Origin: Pseudodesulfovibrio cashew
GTDB lineage: Bacteria; Desulfobacterota; Desulfovibrionia; Desulfovibrionales; Desulfovibrionaceae
DNA length: 64,000 nt
Reading direction: 5' to 3'
Assembly: GCF_009762795.1 (NCBI RefSeq)
Contig: NZ_CP046400.1
Coordinates: 1-64,000, forward strand
Shown here: positions 34,417-42,660 of the stretch, piece after piece
How positions within the stretch are numbered: position 1 is the first letter of the stretch
Layout: every line of letters begins with the position of its first letter
Made by a program: the position numbers and the translations under genes
Notes under the pieces: model-generated
Databases searched by the model: none
Told to the model about the DNA's origin: nothing
What the model saw: only the letters and a program-made list of their open reading frames with translations

Positions 34417-35403
34417 ATGATAACACGCAGAAATTTCCTCCTTACCAGCGCCAGGGCACTGGCTTTGGCGCCCTTCCTCCGGGCCATCCCGGCCCGAGCC
34501 TCAAACCTGGACCACCTCGCCCTTGCCGGTCCGCCCGCCCCGTTGAGCCTGCCTCTGGCCCGGCTGGCCCAACACCCCGGATCATCCACGCGGATTCCCC
34601 ATCTGGAGATGAAGCAGTGGCGCAATCCGGACATCATGCGCGCGTGGATGGTCTCGGGCGAGGTCCAGGTGGCGGCCACTCCGGCGAATGCGGCGGCCAT
34701 GCTCTACAACAAGGGGCTGCCCGTACGCCTGATGGACGTAAACAACGGCGGCATCCTGAGCATCCTGACCCGCGATCCGGAAATCAACCGCTTCACGGAC
34801 CTCAAGGGAAAAAAGGCGCTGCTTTTCTATCGCGGCGACATCCCGGACATAATCGTCCGCTTCCTGGCCGCCAAACAGGGCATGAACCCTGACAAGGACA
34901 TGGCCCTGTCCTATGTGGGCTCCCCGTTCGAAGGATTGCAGATGCTGCTCTCCGGACGAGCCGATACGGCGCTCCTGCCCGAGCCCGCGGCCACCGCCGC
35001 CGAACTCAAGGCCAAGTCCAAGGGGATGGCACTCAAGCGCATCATGCTCCAGGACATCTGGGAGGAAGTGACCGGCAAGTCCCTGTTCATGCCCGTTGGT
35101 GGCACCATGTGCCAGGCCTCACTTGCCGAAGAGCACCCGGACGTCGCCAAATCGATGCAGGACGGGATCGGCGAGGCCGTGGAATGGATCAACGGCCATC
35201 CAGGCGAGGCAGCCAGCCAGTTCGCCGGAATGTTCGGCCTCAAGGCCCCGGTGCTGCAACAATCCCTGGAGCGGTTCCCCCTGCGCAGATCCCCGGCGGC
35301 TGAAGCCAGGGAGGAAATGGAATTCTATTACTCCGCGTTGATGGAGACGGCACCCAGACTGACCGGCGGCAAGCTGCCGGACGAGGCCTTTTATCTGGGC
35401 TGA
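34417..35403 (+). CDS. ABC transporter substrate-binding protein (NitT/TauT type) with Tat leader
   Basis: A 328-residue exported protein. The leader carries a twin-arginine motif (TRRNFLL) and a hydrophobic core LALAPFLRAIPARAS. The mature domain has the periplasmic binding fold of nitrate/taurine/sulfonate ABC systems: MRAWMVSGEVQVAATPANAAAMLYNKG, LKGKKALLFYRGDIPDIIVRF, and LLSGRADTALLPEPAATAAE. It is the first gene of a three-gene operon, 15 bp before the permease gene. A leader with a possible cobalamin-type element precedes it, but the ligand is unknown. Confidence 0.85.
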   Translation: MITRRNFLLTSARALALAPFLRAIPARASNLDHLALAGPPAPLSLPLARLAQHPGSSTRIPHLEMKQWRNPDIMRAWMVSGEVQVAATPANAAAMLYNKGLPVRLMDVNNGGILSILTRDPEINRFTDLKGKKALLFYRGDIPDIIVRFLAAKQGMNPDKDMALSYVGSPFEGLQMLLSGRADTALLPEPAATAAELKAKSKGMALKRIMLQDIWEEVTGKSLFMPVGGTMCQASLAEEHPDVAKSMQDGIGEAVEWINGHPGEAASQFAGMFGLKAPVLQQSLERFPLRRSPAAEAREEMEFYYSALMETAPRLTGGKLPDEAFYLG

Positions 35404-35418
35404 CCAACGGAGGCGGCC

Positions 35419-36204
35419 GTGAAGCTGCGCGAAGAAAGCCCATGGCGCGGGTGGCGCAACGCCTGGCGGCCCGCATCGGGGATAACTGTATTTGTCGTCC
35501 TGTGGTGGCTGGGGAGCGCGTGGTACGGGCCGTTTATCCTCCCTTCCCCCCTGGAGGCCTGTGCGGCGCTCTGGCGGCTCACCGTGGGCGGGGAAGCGCT
35601 CAGGGCCGCGCTCCTGACCTCGGAGCGCGCCCTGGGCGGATTCGCCATCGCAGGGCTGGCCGGAAGCGGAATCGGCATTCTCGCCGGACTCCGGCCGGGC
35701 CTGGCCCAGGCCCTCAAGCCCGTCACCTCGATACTCCTGGGCATCCCGCCCATCGCCTGGATCGTCCTTGCCATGCTCTGGTTCGGAACCACCGGTCTCA
35801 CCCCGCTGTTCACCGTGGTGGTGACCACCCTGCCCATCACCTTTGCCGTGGCCGTTGAAGGCGCGCGCACCCGCGACGCCGGGCTTGAGGAAATGGCCCG
35901 CTCCTTCAAGGCGGACCGGTTGACGCTCCTGTGGGACGTGCACCTGCCGCACATCCTCTCCTATCTCTTCCCGGGCTGGATCACCGCCCTGGGACTGGCC
36001 TGGAAAGTCGCGGTCATGGCCGAATTGCTGGCCTCGGCGGACGGCATCGGGGCGAACCTTGCCCTGGCCCGCATCAACATGGACACGGCGGAGGCCTTTG
36101 CCTGGATCATCGCCGTGGTCGTCCTGCTCCTGGCCGTGGAGATGCTGCTGCTCCAACCGCTGCAACAGCGCATTGAGCCATGGCGACGTAACGCCTCGGC
36201 CTGA
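35419..36204 (+). CDS. ABC transporter permease (NitT/TauT type)
   Basis: A 261-residue inner-membrane subunit with about six helices. The coupling loop is EGARTRDAGLEEMARSFKADRLTLLWDVHLPHILSYLFPGWI, the EAA motif of this family. The start is GTG at 35419, 15 bp after the binding-protein stop. It pairs with the ATPase domain of the next gene. Confidence 0.88.
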   Translation: MKLREESPWRGWRNAWRPASGITVFVVLWWLGSAWYGPFILPSPLEACAALWRLTVGGEALRAALLTSERALGGFAIAGLAGSGIGILAGLRPGLAQALKPVTSILLGIPPIAWIVLAMLWFGTTGLTPLFTVVVTTLPITFAVAVEGARTRDAGLEEMARSFKADRLTLLWDVHLPHILSYLFPGWITALGLAWKVAVMAELLASADGIGANLALARINMDTAEAFAWIIAVVVLLLAVEMLLLQPLQQRIEPWRRNASA

Positions 36205-36208
36205 CACG

Positions 36209-38056
36209 ATGACCGCCATGCTGACCTGGAACGAAGTCTCACATGACTACGGCGCGGGCCCGGTGCTCGCGGACGTAAGCCTGCGCGTGGAGCCCGGCGA
36301 GGTCCTGACCCTGGCCGGACGCTCCGGGTGCGGCAAGACCTCCCTGCTGCACATGGCGGCAGGGCTGCTCACGCCCTCGTCAGGAAGGGTGGAGAACCGC
36401 TTTTCTCGCACCGTCTGCGTGTTTCAGGACCCCCGACTGCTGCCGTGGCGAAGGGCGCTGGACAACATCGCCTTCGGGCTCAAGGCACAGGGCGTGGCCA
36501 AGTTGGAGCGGCAGGAAGCTGCGCGCACCCTGGCCGGGCGAATGGGACTGAGCCCCAGGGACCTGACCAAATTCCCCCACCAACTGAGCGGAGGCATGCG
36601 CCAGCGTGTCTCCCTGGCAAGGGCGTTGGCGGTGAAGCCGGACCTGCTCCTGCTGGACGAACCGTTCAGTGCCCTGGACGTGGGACTGCGGCGAGAACTG
36701 CAGGACCTGGTTCTGACCCGCATTGTAGAGGATGGGCTTGCCGCCGTTTTCGTCTCCCACGATCTCGCCGAGGCCGTGCGCGTCAGCCGCCGCATTGTAA
36801 TCCTGGCCCCCGGACCGGGCCGCGTTGTGCACGAACAGACAGCCACAGCCCCCCTGACGTCAAGGGACGACAATTTCATTCGCCAACGAACGGCGGCACT
36901 GCTGGCGGCTCCAGCGGTGGACTCGGCCCTGCGCAACGGAGGGCCCCCGCCCTCCCCGCCGCGGAAACCAACGGCCTGTCCGGCCCACACATACGAGGTG
37001 AAGATGAAGGATTTCAGACCGGTTCAATTGCCAGAAACCAAGCTGGCCACGGACATGGCCGGGCGCAAGGCCCTGGTCGGGACGCAGATAGGCAAGGTGT
37101 TCGGCTACAATCCCATGGTCACCGCGCTGCTCTTCTGCCTGGCCCCGGACAAGATCGGCGGATTGGGCATGCCGCCCATGCCGCCCGAGCGCATGCTGGC
37201 GGACGACGCCTACCTCTCCCTGCCGGTCCTCGGCGTCATGGGCGGCGACTTCGGCGGCGGCAAGGCCACCTTCGACAGGGAGGCCGTACTCCGGCACGGG
37301 ATAGACCTGATCCTTTCGCTGACCCTCTTCTCCCTGGACGAGATAGAGGTGCGGGCCGCCGACGCGCTCCAACGGGAATTGAACATCCCGGTACTCATCT
37401 ACGACGGCAGCCTGGATCGCACCGGCGACGTGCTGCGGCGGGTGGGCGAGCTGATCGGCGTCCCGGACCGGGGCAATGAATTGGCCGCCTATTTCGAGAA
37501 GAAATTCTTCGCCATCCAGGACACGCTGGCCCGGATTCCGCGCGGGGAGCGGCGCACGGTCTACTACGCGCAGTCGCCAACGGGCCTGCTCACGGAGCCG
37601 CGCAAGTCCCGCCACGGTGAGATCATCGACTTCGCCGGAGGGATCAACGTGGCCGAGGTGCACGAACAGCGGGGCTGCGGCAAGACGCCCGTGAGCGCCG
37701 ACGACCTGGCCCGCTGGAACCCGGATGTGATCATCATGCTCTCGGACGAGGGCAAATCACCGCAGCGCCTCTACATGCGCGCCGCTACGGACCCCTTCTG
37801 GTCCTCGCTCAAGGCGGTGAAAAGCGGAGCGGTGTACGAACCGCCGGGCGGCATGTACAACTGGTTCGACAGGCCCCCTTCCGTGAACCGGCTCATGGGC
37901 CTCATCTGGCTGAGCAATCTGCTCTATCCCGAGTGGTTCGGCTGGGACCTGGTCAAGGAGGCCAGGGAATTCTACCGGCTCTTCTATCGCATGGAACTGG
38001 GCCCCAAACAGGTGGAGACCCTGGTGGGCGCGGCCATGCCACGGGCAGCCAACTAG
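36209..38056 (+). CDS. Fusion of ABC ATPase and a FecB/BtuF-like metal-complex-binding domain
   Basis: A single 615-residue frame. Residues 1-235 are a complete NitT/TauT-type ATPase: GRSGCGKTS, the QDPRLLPWRRALDNIAFGL loop, LSGGMRQRVSLARAL and LLLLDEPFSALD. A Pro-rich linker (GGPPPSPPRK) leads to residues 265-615, which match siderophore/cobalamin-binding proteins: LATDMAGRKALVGTQIGKVFGYNP, DLILSLTLFSLDEIEV and LARWNPDVIIMLSDEG. Such domains normally act outside the membrane, but there is no signal peptide at the join. A GAGGTG lies 5 bp before the internal ATG at 37003, so separate translation of the second half is possible. It ends convergent with the XRE regulator gene. Confidence 0.8.
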   Translation: MTAMLTWNEVSHDYGAGPVLADVSLRVEPGEVLTLAGRSGCGKTSLLHMAAGLLTPSSGRVENRFSRTVCVFQDPRLLPWRRALDNIAFGLKAQGVAKLERQEAARTLAGRMGLSPRDLTKFPHQLSGGMRQRVSLARALAVKPDLLLLDEPFSALDVGLRRELQDLVLTRIVEDGLAAVFVSHDLAEAVRVSRRIVILAPGPGRVVHEQTATAPLTSRDDNFIRQRTAALLAAPAVDSALRNGGPPPSPPRKPTACPAHTYEVKMKDFRPVQLPETKLATDMAGRKALVGTQIGKVFGYNPMVTALLFCLAPDKIGGLGMPPMPPERMLADDAYLSLPVLGVMGGDFGGGKATFDREAVLRHGIDLILSLTLFSLDEIEVRAADALQRELNIPVLIYDGSLDRTGDVLRRVGELIGVPDRGNELAAYFEKKFFAIQDTLARIPRGERRTVYYAQSPTGLLTEPRKSRHGEIIDFAGGINVAEVHEQRGCGKTPVSADDLARWNPDVIIMLSDEGKSPQRLYMRAATDPFWSSLKAVKSGAVYEPPGGMYNWFDRPPSVNRLMGLIWLSNLLYPEWFGWDLVKEAREFYRLFYRMELGPKQVETLVGAAMPRAAN

Positions 38057-38079
38057 CCGTCCACAAGAGGAAAAACCAC

Positions 38080-38097
38080 GAGGCTTAGCGAAGCCCC
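38080..38097 (-). terminator. Likely terminator of the XRE-cupin gene
   Basis: GAGGCTT-AGCG-AAGCCCC forms a short hairpin with one mismatch. On the minus strand it is followed after a few bases by TTTTT. It overlaps the stop codon end of the regulator gene and lies between two convergent genes. Confidence 0.5.
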
Positions 38098-38663
38098 TAG
38101 AAACTGGGCGGGGTGTTGATCCAGATCACCCGGGTAACGGTGGTGCCGGGGTTGCGGTAGCCGTGCTCCCGCTCGGATCGGAAAAGAAAGGAATCGCCGG
38201 GACCGAGCAGATACTTTTCCCCGTCCAGGGTCAGCTCCAGCTCGCCCTCCAGCACATAGCCGAGATCCTCGCCCTCGTGGGCGTACTCGCCGTCGGTGTG
38301 TCCGCCGGGGTGAACGATGTGGATGTTGGCCTGCAACAGGCTGTCGGGATTGTGCGGGGCCAGGGCCTCCAGCACGATGTCGGTCCCGGACCGGACATTG
38401 GAGAACTCCTGGACCGGACGCTCGCCCGCCCGGCTGATGACCTCGGAATCATCCAACTGATCGAACAGGGCGGCGGCGGACAACTCAAGCGCCTTGGCAA
38501 TGCGGTGCAGGGTCTTGAGGGAAGGATTTGCCTTGCCATGTTCGATCTTCGACAGCATGCTCTCCGAGCACTGCGCGGCCTCGGCAAGGTCGGCCAGGCG
38601 CATCCCCTTCATGATCCGGCGGTGCCGGATGCGGACCCCCAGACTGTTGTCTCGCTCACTCAT
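38097..38663 (-). CDS. XRE-family regulator with a cupin sensor domain
   Basis: A 188-residue regulator. Residues 10-65 are a helix-turn-helix (LGVRIRHRRIMKGMRLADLAEAAQCSESMLSKIEHGK). Residues 110-188 are a cupin beta-barrel (ANIHIVHPGGHTDGEYAHEGEDLGYVLEGELELTLDGEKYLLGPGDSFLF). The group includes PuuR-like regulators of amine and amino acid use. The start at 38663 fits the family; the open frame has 13 extra codons upstream. It faces the catabolic operon across a gap with three TTCAAG/CTTGAA inverted repeats, probably its operators. Confidence 0.88.
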   Translation of the reverse strand: MSERDNSLGVRIRHRRIMKGMRLADLAEAAQCSESMLSKIEHGKANPSLKTLHRIAKALELSAAALFDQLDDSEVISRAGERPVQEFSNVRSGTDIVLEALAPHNPDSLLQANIHIVHPGGHTDGEYAHEGEDLGYVLEGELELTLDGEKYLLGPGDSFLFRSEREHGYRNPGTTVTRVIWINTPPSF

Positions 38664-38702
38664 GTCGTTCTCTCCATTGCTTGCTTCATAGCTTAACAAC
38701 AT

Positions 38703-38719
38703 CTTGAAGACTATTCAAG
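38703..38719. promoter_or_regulatory. Operator candidate A for the XRE-cupin regulator
   Basis: CTTGAA-GACTA-TTCAAG is a perfect 6-bp inverted repeat 40 bp upstream of the regulator gene. It shares the half-site TTCAAG/CTTGAA with candidates B and C but in the opposite arrangement, so it may serve autoregulation. Confidence 0.5.
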
Positions 38720-38790
38720 TCCAGAAGCCCGATATACAAATCTGCGAAATACAGTTTTGTTATTATACTGATTTTATTTATTTTTACAAA

Positions 38791-38805
38791 TTCAAGTCAC
38801 TTGAA
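38791..38805. promoter_or_regulatory. Operator candidate B for the XRE-cupin regulator
   Basis: TTCAAGT-C-ACTTGAA is a perfect 15-bp palindrome near the middle of the AT-rich 316-bp gap between the regulator and the catabolic operon. TTGTACAA, a further small palindrome, follows at 38811-38818. Confidence 0.55.
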
Positions 38806-38912
38806 CAAAGTTGTACAAACTTGTGGCCATGGGTGACATTATTGTTAATATCAGCCGCGATAACCAATCCTGATTACACTATAACCCCTTCTTTTACCAA
38901 CTAAAACATAAA

Positions 38913-38929
38913 CTGGCACGACGGTAGCA
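38913..38929 (+). promoter_or_regulatory. Probable sigma54 (-24/-12) promoter of the catabolic operon
   Basis: CTGGCACGACGGTAGCA matches the sigma54 consensus TGGCAC-N5-TTGCA with one change (TAGCA). The invariant GG and GC are exactly 10 bases apart. It lies 50 bp before the first operon start codon. Operator candidate C begins about 10 bp after the GC, near the expected transcription start. Confidence 0.6.
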
Positions 38930-38938
38930 TTAACAGTA

Positions 38939-38953
38939 TTCAAGTAGCTTGAA
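38939..38953. promoter_or_regulatory. Operator candidate C overlapping the expected transcription start
   Basis: TTCAAG-TAG-CTTGAA is a perfect 6-bp inverted repeat with the same half-sites and spacing as candidate B. A further small repeat (TCCAG-CAA-CTGGA) lies at 38960-38972. Binding here would block RNA polymerase or its opening. Confidence 0.55.
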
Positions 38954-38979
38954 AATGAATCCAGCAACTGGAGCAAAGC

Positions 38980-39720
38980 GTGTTACGCACCAATTCATTA
39001 TGTAAGTCATTCGGCGCCATTCGCGCCACTCAGAAAGTGGACCTCCATGTCAAGAAGGACACTGTCCACTCCATTATCGGCCCCAACGGCGCTGGCAAGA
39101 CCACCCTGTTCAACCTATTGGCCGGGGTCTTTCCGCCCACCTCGGGCACGGTGATCTTCAAGGACGAGGACGTCTCGGGCAATACCGTCAACGAACGGTG
39201 CGCCCTGGGCGTCGGTCGCTCCTTCCAGGTCACCAGCATCTTCCCGGAGCTGACCGTGGCCGAGAACGTCAGGCTTGCCTGCCAGGCCAAGACCGGACTG
39301 GGCCGCTCCCTGTTCAAGCTGGCCTCCCGCAGCCGGGAGGTCAACGACAAGGCCGACTCCATCCTGGAGTTCATGGGCATCCTCCACCTGCGCGACGAGG
39401 CCGCCGGGACCATCTCCTACGGCAGCCAGCGCTCCCTGGACGTGGCCATCGCCATCGGCACCGAGCCCGACCTGCTGCTCCTGGACGAACCCACCAGCGG
39501 CATGAGCCCGGACGACACCGTGCGCATGATCGAGCTCATCCACCGCCTGGCCGAGCGCTACACCATCGTGCTCATCGAGCACCACATGAACGTGGTCATG
39601 TCCATCTCGGACACCATCAGCGTGCTGCACATGGGCGAACTCATCGCCGAAGGCACGCCCGAGGAAATCCAGAACAACGACCTGGTCAGAAAGGCCTATC
39701 TCGGAGAGTCCACATGGTAA
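38980..39720 (+). CDS. Branched-chain-amino-acid-type ABC ATPase (LivG-like)
   Basis: A 246-residue ATPase. Walker A is GPNGAGKTT, with the LivG signature VGRSFQVTSIFPELTVAENVRLA, the ABC signature ISYGSQRSLDVAIAI (altered from LSGGQ) and Walker B LLLLDEPTSGMSPDD. The start is GTG at 38980 with a GGAG Shine-Dalgarno 7 bp before. It is the first gene of the catabolic operon; the next ATPase gene overlaps it by 7 bp. Confidence 0.9.
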   Translation: MLRTNSLCKSFGAIRATQKVDLHVKKDTVHSIIGPNGAGKTTLFNLLAGVFPPTSGTVIFKDEDVSGNTVNERCALGVGRSFQVTSIFPELTVAENVRLACQAKTGLGRSLFKLASRSREVNDKADSILEFMGILHLRDEAAGTISYGSQRSLDVAIAIGTEPDLLLLDEPTSGMSPDDTVRMIELIHRLAERYTIVLIEHHMNVVMSISDTISVLHMGELIAEGTPEEIQNNDLVRKAYLGESTW

Positions 39721-40424
39721 CCGAATCCCGGCGTCTGCTGGATGTCGAAAACATCCACTCCTATTACGGCAAGAGCCACATCGTGCAGGGCCTCTCCTTT
39801 TCCGTGGACCAGGGGGAATGCTTCACCTTCCTGGGCCGCAACGGCGCAGGCAAGACCACGACCCTGAGAACACTCATGGGGCTGGTGACGCCTGCGAAAG
39901 GAAGCATCAAACTGAACGGCGCGGAAACCGCGGGCCTGAAGCCGTACCAGATCGCCCGCCTGGGCCTGGGCTATGTCCCGGAAGAGCGTCAGATATTTTC
40001 AGCCCTGTCCGTGGAGGAGAACCTGCTCATCGCGGAGCGCAAGGACGCGGACTGGCCGCTTGAGCGCATCTACGAGCTCTTCCCCAGGCTGGAGGAGCGC
40101 AAGCGAAACATGGGCAACGAGCTGAGCGGCGGCGAACAGCAGATGCTGGCCATCGCCCGCGCCCTGATGACCGGCCCGGGACTCCTGCTCCTGGACGAGC
40201 CCACCGAAGGGCTGGCCCCGCTTATCGTGGACATGCTGCTTTCAACCATCGAGCTGATCAAACGCGAGGGGATGACCATCATCCTCGTTGAACAAAACGT
40301 CAACGCGACCCTGCGGGTTACCGACCACTACTGCATCCTGCAGCAGGGAGTCTCGGTCTTCCAGGGGAGCTGCGAGGAGTTCAAGTCCCGGCCTGAACTC
40401 AAGGAAAAATATCTTGGAGTGTAG
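39714..40424 (+). CDS. Branched-chain-amino-acid-type ABC ATPase (LivF-like)
   Basis: A 236-residue ATPase with Walker A GRNGAGKTTT, the LivF region GYVPEERQIFSALSVEENLLIA, signature LSGGEQQMLAIARALM and Walker B LLLLDEPTEGLAP. ATG 39714 lies in the end of the LivG-like gene. With the permeases and binding protein that follow, it completes a five-part importer for amino-acid-like or amide solutes. Confidence 0.92.
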   Translation: MVTESRRLLDVENIHSYYGKSHIVQGLSFSVDQGECFTFLGRNGAGKTTTLRTLMGLVTPAKGSIKLNGAETAGLKPYQIARLGLGYVPEERQIFSALSVEENLLIAERKDADWPLERIYELFPRLEERKRNMGNELSGGEQQMLAIARALMTGPGLLLLDEPTEGLAPLIVDMLLSTIELIKREGMTIILVEQNVNATLRVTDHYCILQQGVSVFQGSCEEFKSRPELKEKYLGV

Positions 40425-40507
40425 CCGTCCGCCATTGAGTCGTTGGCAACGGCGCGAGAGAGAGGAATCAAACATTCAATGCACCCATCGGTAGGAGGGT
40501 TACGACA

Positions 40508-41734
40508 ATGAGCAAGAAAATGAACCGCAGAGACTTTATCAAATCCACCGGCGCGGCCGCGGCCGCTGCCTGCCTGGCCACGGGCGGCATGCTGCTGCCC
40601 AAGACCGCCGCCGCTTCCGGCGACTCCGTCAAGTTGTTCCTGGGCGCCACCCTGTCCGGGGCCTACGCATCGTCCGGCATGTACATCTCCCGAGGCATGC
40701 AGCTGGCCATCCAGAACTATGGCGGCTCTGTCCTGGGCAGGCCCATCGAGCTGATCGAGCGCGACACCCCGAACCCGGCGGAAGGCGTGCGCAAGGCCCA
40801 GGAGGCCGTGGAACGTCTGGGCTGCAACTTCATCACCATCGCGCCCAGCTCATCCACCATCCTGGCCGTTTCCGAATACACCAAGAAGAAGGGCGCGGTG
40901 CTCTTCGGCCACGGCGGCTCGGACAAGATCACCGGCTCCGCCTGCAACCGCTCCACCTTCCGCTGGCAGGTGCCCACCTGGGGCGCCATCCGCGAAGTCG
41001 TGCCCAGAGTCATCAAGGAATACAACGCCAAGACCTTCTACACCATCACGCCCAAGTACGTGTTCGGCGAGGACCTGCTGCGTAACACCCAGGAAGTGCT
41101 GGACGCCAAGGGCCTCAAGCTGCTGGGCAACTCCTTCCACAGCCTGGGCGAGTCCGACTTCAGCTCCCACATCACCAAGGCCATGGCCTCCGGCGCGGAC
41201 TGCGTGCTCTTCCTCAACTTCGGCGGCGACACGGTCAACGCCCTCAAGCAGGCCCACAACTTCGGCCTCAAGCAGGTCTCCAAGATCGCCTGCGCCTGGG
41301 GCTCCGGCATCACCCAGATGAAGGCCATCGGCCCCGAGATCCTGGAAGGCGTCATCTGGGGCCTCCAGTACTTCTACAAGATCGACTCCCCGGCCAACAA
41401 GACCTTCGTCTCGACCTTCAAAACCAAGTACGACGAGATGCCCCCCTACGTTTCGGCCCAGACCTACGCCTCGACCATGACCCTGCTGGCCGCCATCGAA
41501 AAGGCGGGCACCGACGATCCCTCCAAGGTCATCGCCACCCTGGAAGACCTCCAGTACGACGGCCTGACCGGTAAGGAAGTATACCGCGCCTGCGACCACC
41601 AGTGCATCAAGCCGTACTTCTCGGTCCGCTGCAAGGCTCCCTCCGCCATGAAGACCCCCGAGGACTTCGCCGACATCATCGGCAGCTCAATCAACTTCCA
41701 GGAATGCGGCCTCAACGGTTGCTCCATGGGCTAA
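40508..41734 (+). CDS. ABC substrate-binding protein (Liv/AmiC type) with Tat leader
   Basis: A 408-residue exported binding protein. The Tat leader is MNRRDFIKSTGAAAAAACLATGG. The mature domain follows the periplasmic-binding type I fold of branched-chain amino acid and amide receptors: KLFLGATLSGAYASSGMYISRGMQLAIQNYGG, then GCNFITIAPSSSTILAVSEYTKKKGAVLFGHGGSD, and TFYTITPKYVFGEDLL. Several cysteines near the C-terminus (CDHQCIKPYFSVRCK, CGLNGCSMG) are unusual and conserved-looking. The ligand is not known; by operon context it is probably an N-substituted amine or amino acid. Confidence 0.88.
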   Translation: MSKKMNRRDFIKSTGAAAAAACLATGGMLLPKTAAASGDSVKLFLGATLSGAYASSGMYISRGMQLAIQNYGGSVLGRPIELIERDTPNPAEGVRKAQEAVERLGCNFITIAPSSSTILAVSEYTKKKGAVLFGHGGSDKITGSACNRSTFRWQVPTWGAIREVVPRVIKEYNAKTFYTITPKYVFGEDLLRNTQEVLDAKGLKLLGNSFHSLGESDFSSHITKAMASGADCVLFLNFGGDTVNALKQAHNFGLKQVSKIACAWGSGITQMKAIGPEILEGVIWGLQYFYKIDSPANKTFVSTFKTKYDEMPPYVSAQTYASTMTLLAAIEKAGTDDPSKVIATLEDLQYDGLTGKEVYRACDHQCIKPYFSVRCKAPSAMKTPEDFADIIGSSINFQECGLNGCSMG

Positions 41735-41749
41735 CCCCGCAAGACGACG

Positions 41750-41774
41750 CCCGGCCCCACCCGACGGGGCCGGG
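41750..41774 (+). other. Strong intergenic hairpin between binding protein and permeases
   Basis: CCCGGCCCC (41750-41758) pairs perfectly with GGGGCCGGG (41766-41774) around a 7-base loop. There is no T run, so full termination is unlikely. Hairpins at this place in ABC operons commonly stabilise the upstream message and raise binding-protein level over the permeases. Confidence 0.65.
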
Positions 41775-41795
41775 CCCGTCAGACAGGAATTTTCA

Positions 41796-42659
41796 ATGAC
41801 CAACCTCATCGTGCTGCAAGTGTTCAACGGCCTGGTTCTGGGCATGATCTACGTCATGCTGGCCATGGGCCTGACCATCGTGTGGGGGATGATGGACATC
41901 ATCAACTTCGCGCACGGCCTCTTCTACGCCCTGGGCGCGTACTTCGCCTACACCTACGTCCAGGTCACCGGGGACTTCTGGTCCGCCCTGATCGTGGTCC
42001 CACTGGCCACGGCCGTGGTGGGCATGGTCCTGGAGCGCACCCTGCTCAGACGGCTCTACGGCCAGAACATTCTCTACCAGATACTGATGACCTTCGGCCT
42101 GGCCCTCATCGGGCGCGAGCTGCTCATCCTGGTCTACGGCCCGGTGGGCAAGAGCTTCTCCATGCCCGCGGCACTGGTGGGCGTGGTCAAGATCGGCACC
42201 CTCTTCTTCCCGATCTACCGTGTCTTCATCTTCTTCCTGGTCATCGCCCTGGCCGCGCTCATGTGGCTGTTCATCGAGAAGACGCGATACGGCTCCATCA
42301 TCCGGGCGGGCACAGAGAACTCCGACATGGTCAGTTGCCTCGGTATCAACGTCTCCCTGGTCTTTACCCTGATCTTCGGCCTGGCCCAGGCCATCGCCGG
42401 ACTCGGCGGGGTGCTCGCCGCCCCCATGCGCGGGGTGGAGCCCTTCATGGGCGACCTTATCCTCGGCATCTGCTTCGCGGTGGTGGTCATCGGCGGCATG
42501 GGCAGCTTCTTCGGGGCCATCGTCGGCGGTCTCATCGTCGGCCTCTCCCAAAGCCTCATTACCCTGGTCCTGCCCAGCGCCTCGGTCATCATCGTTTTCA
42601 TCGTTATGGCCGTCATCCTGCTCGTCCGTCCCCGTGGACTCATGGGAATAAGGGATTAA
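41796..42659 (+). CDS. ABC permease (LivH-like)
   Basis: A 287-residue inner-membrane subunit with about eight helices. It has the family motifs VLQVFNGLVLGMIYVMLAMGLTIVWGMMDIINFAHG and the C-terminal GKSFSMPAALVGV and GLAQAIAGLGGVLAAPMRGVEPFMG blocks. It begins 22 bp after the hairpin and is 1 bp from the next permease gene. Confidence 0.92.
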   Translation: MTNLIVLQVFNGLVLGMIYVMLAMGLTIVWGMMDIINFAHGLFYALGAYFAYTYVQVTGDFWSALIVVPLATAVVGMVLERTLLRRLYGQNILYQILMTFGLALIGRELLILVYGPVGKSFSMPAALVGVVKIGTLFFPIYRVFIFFLVIALAALMWLFIEKTRYGSIIRAGTENSDMVSCLGINVSLVFTLIFGLAQAIAGLGGVLAAPMRGVEPFMGDLILGICFAVVVIGGMGSFFGAIVGGLIVGLSQSLITLVLPSASVIIVFIVMAVILLVRPRGLMGIRD

Positions 42660-42660
42660 C

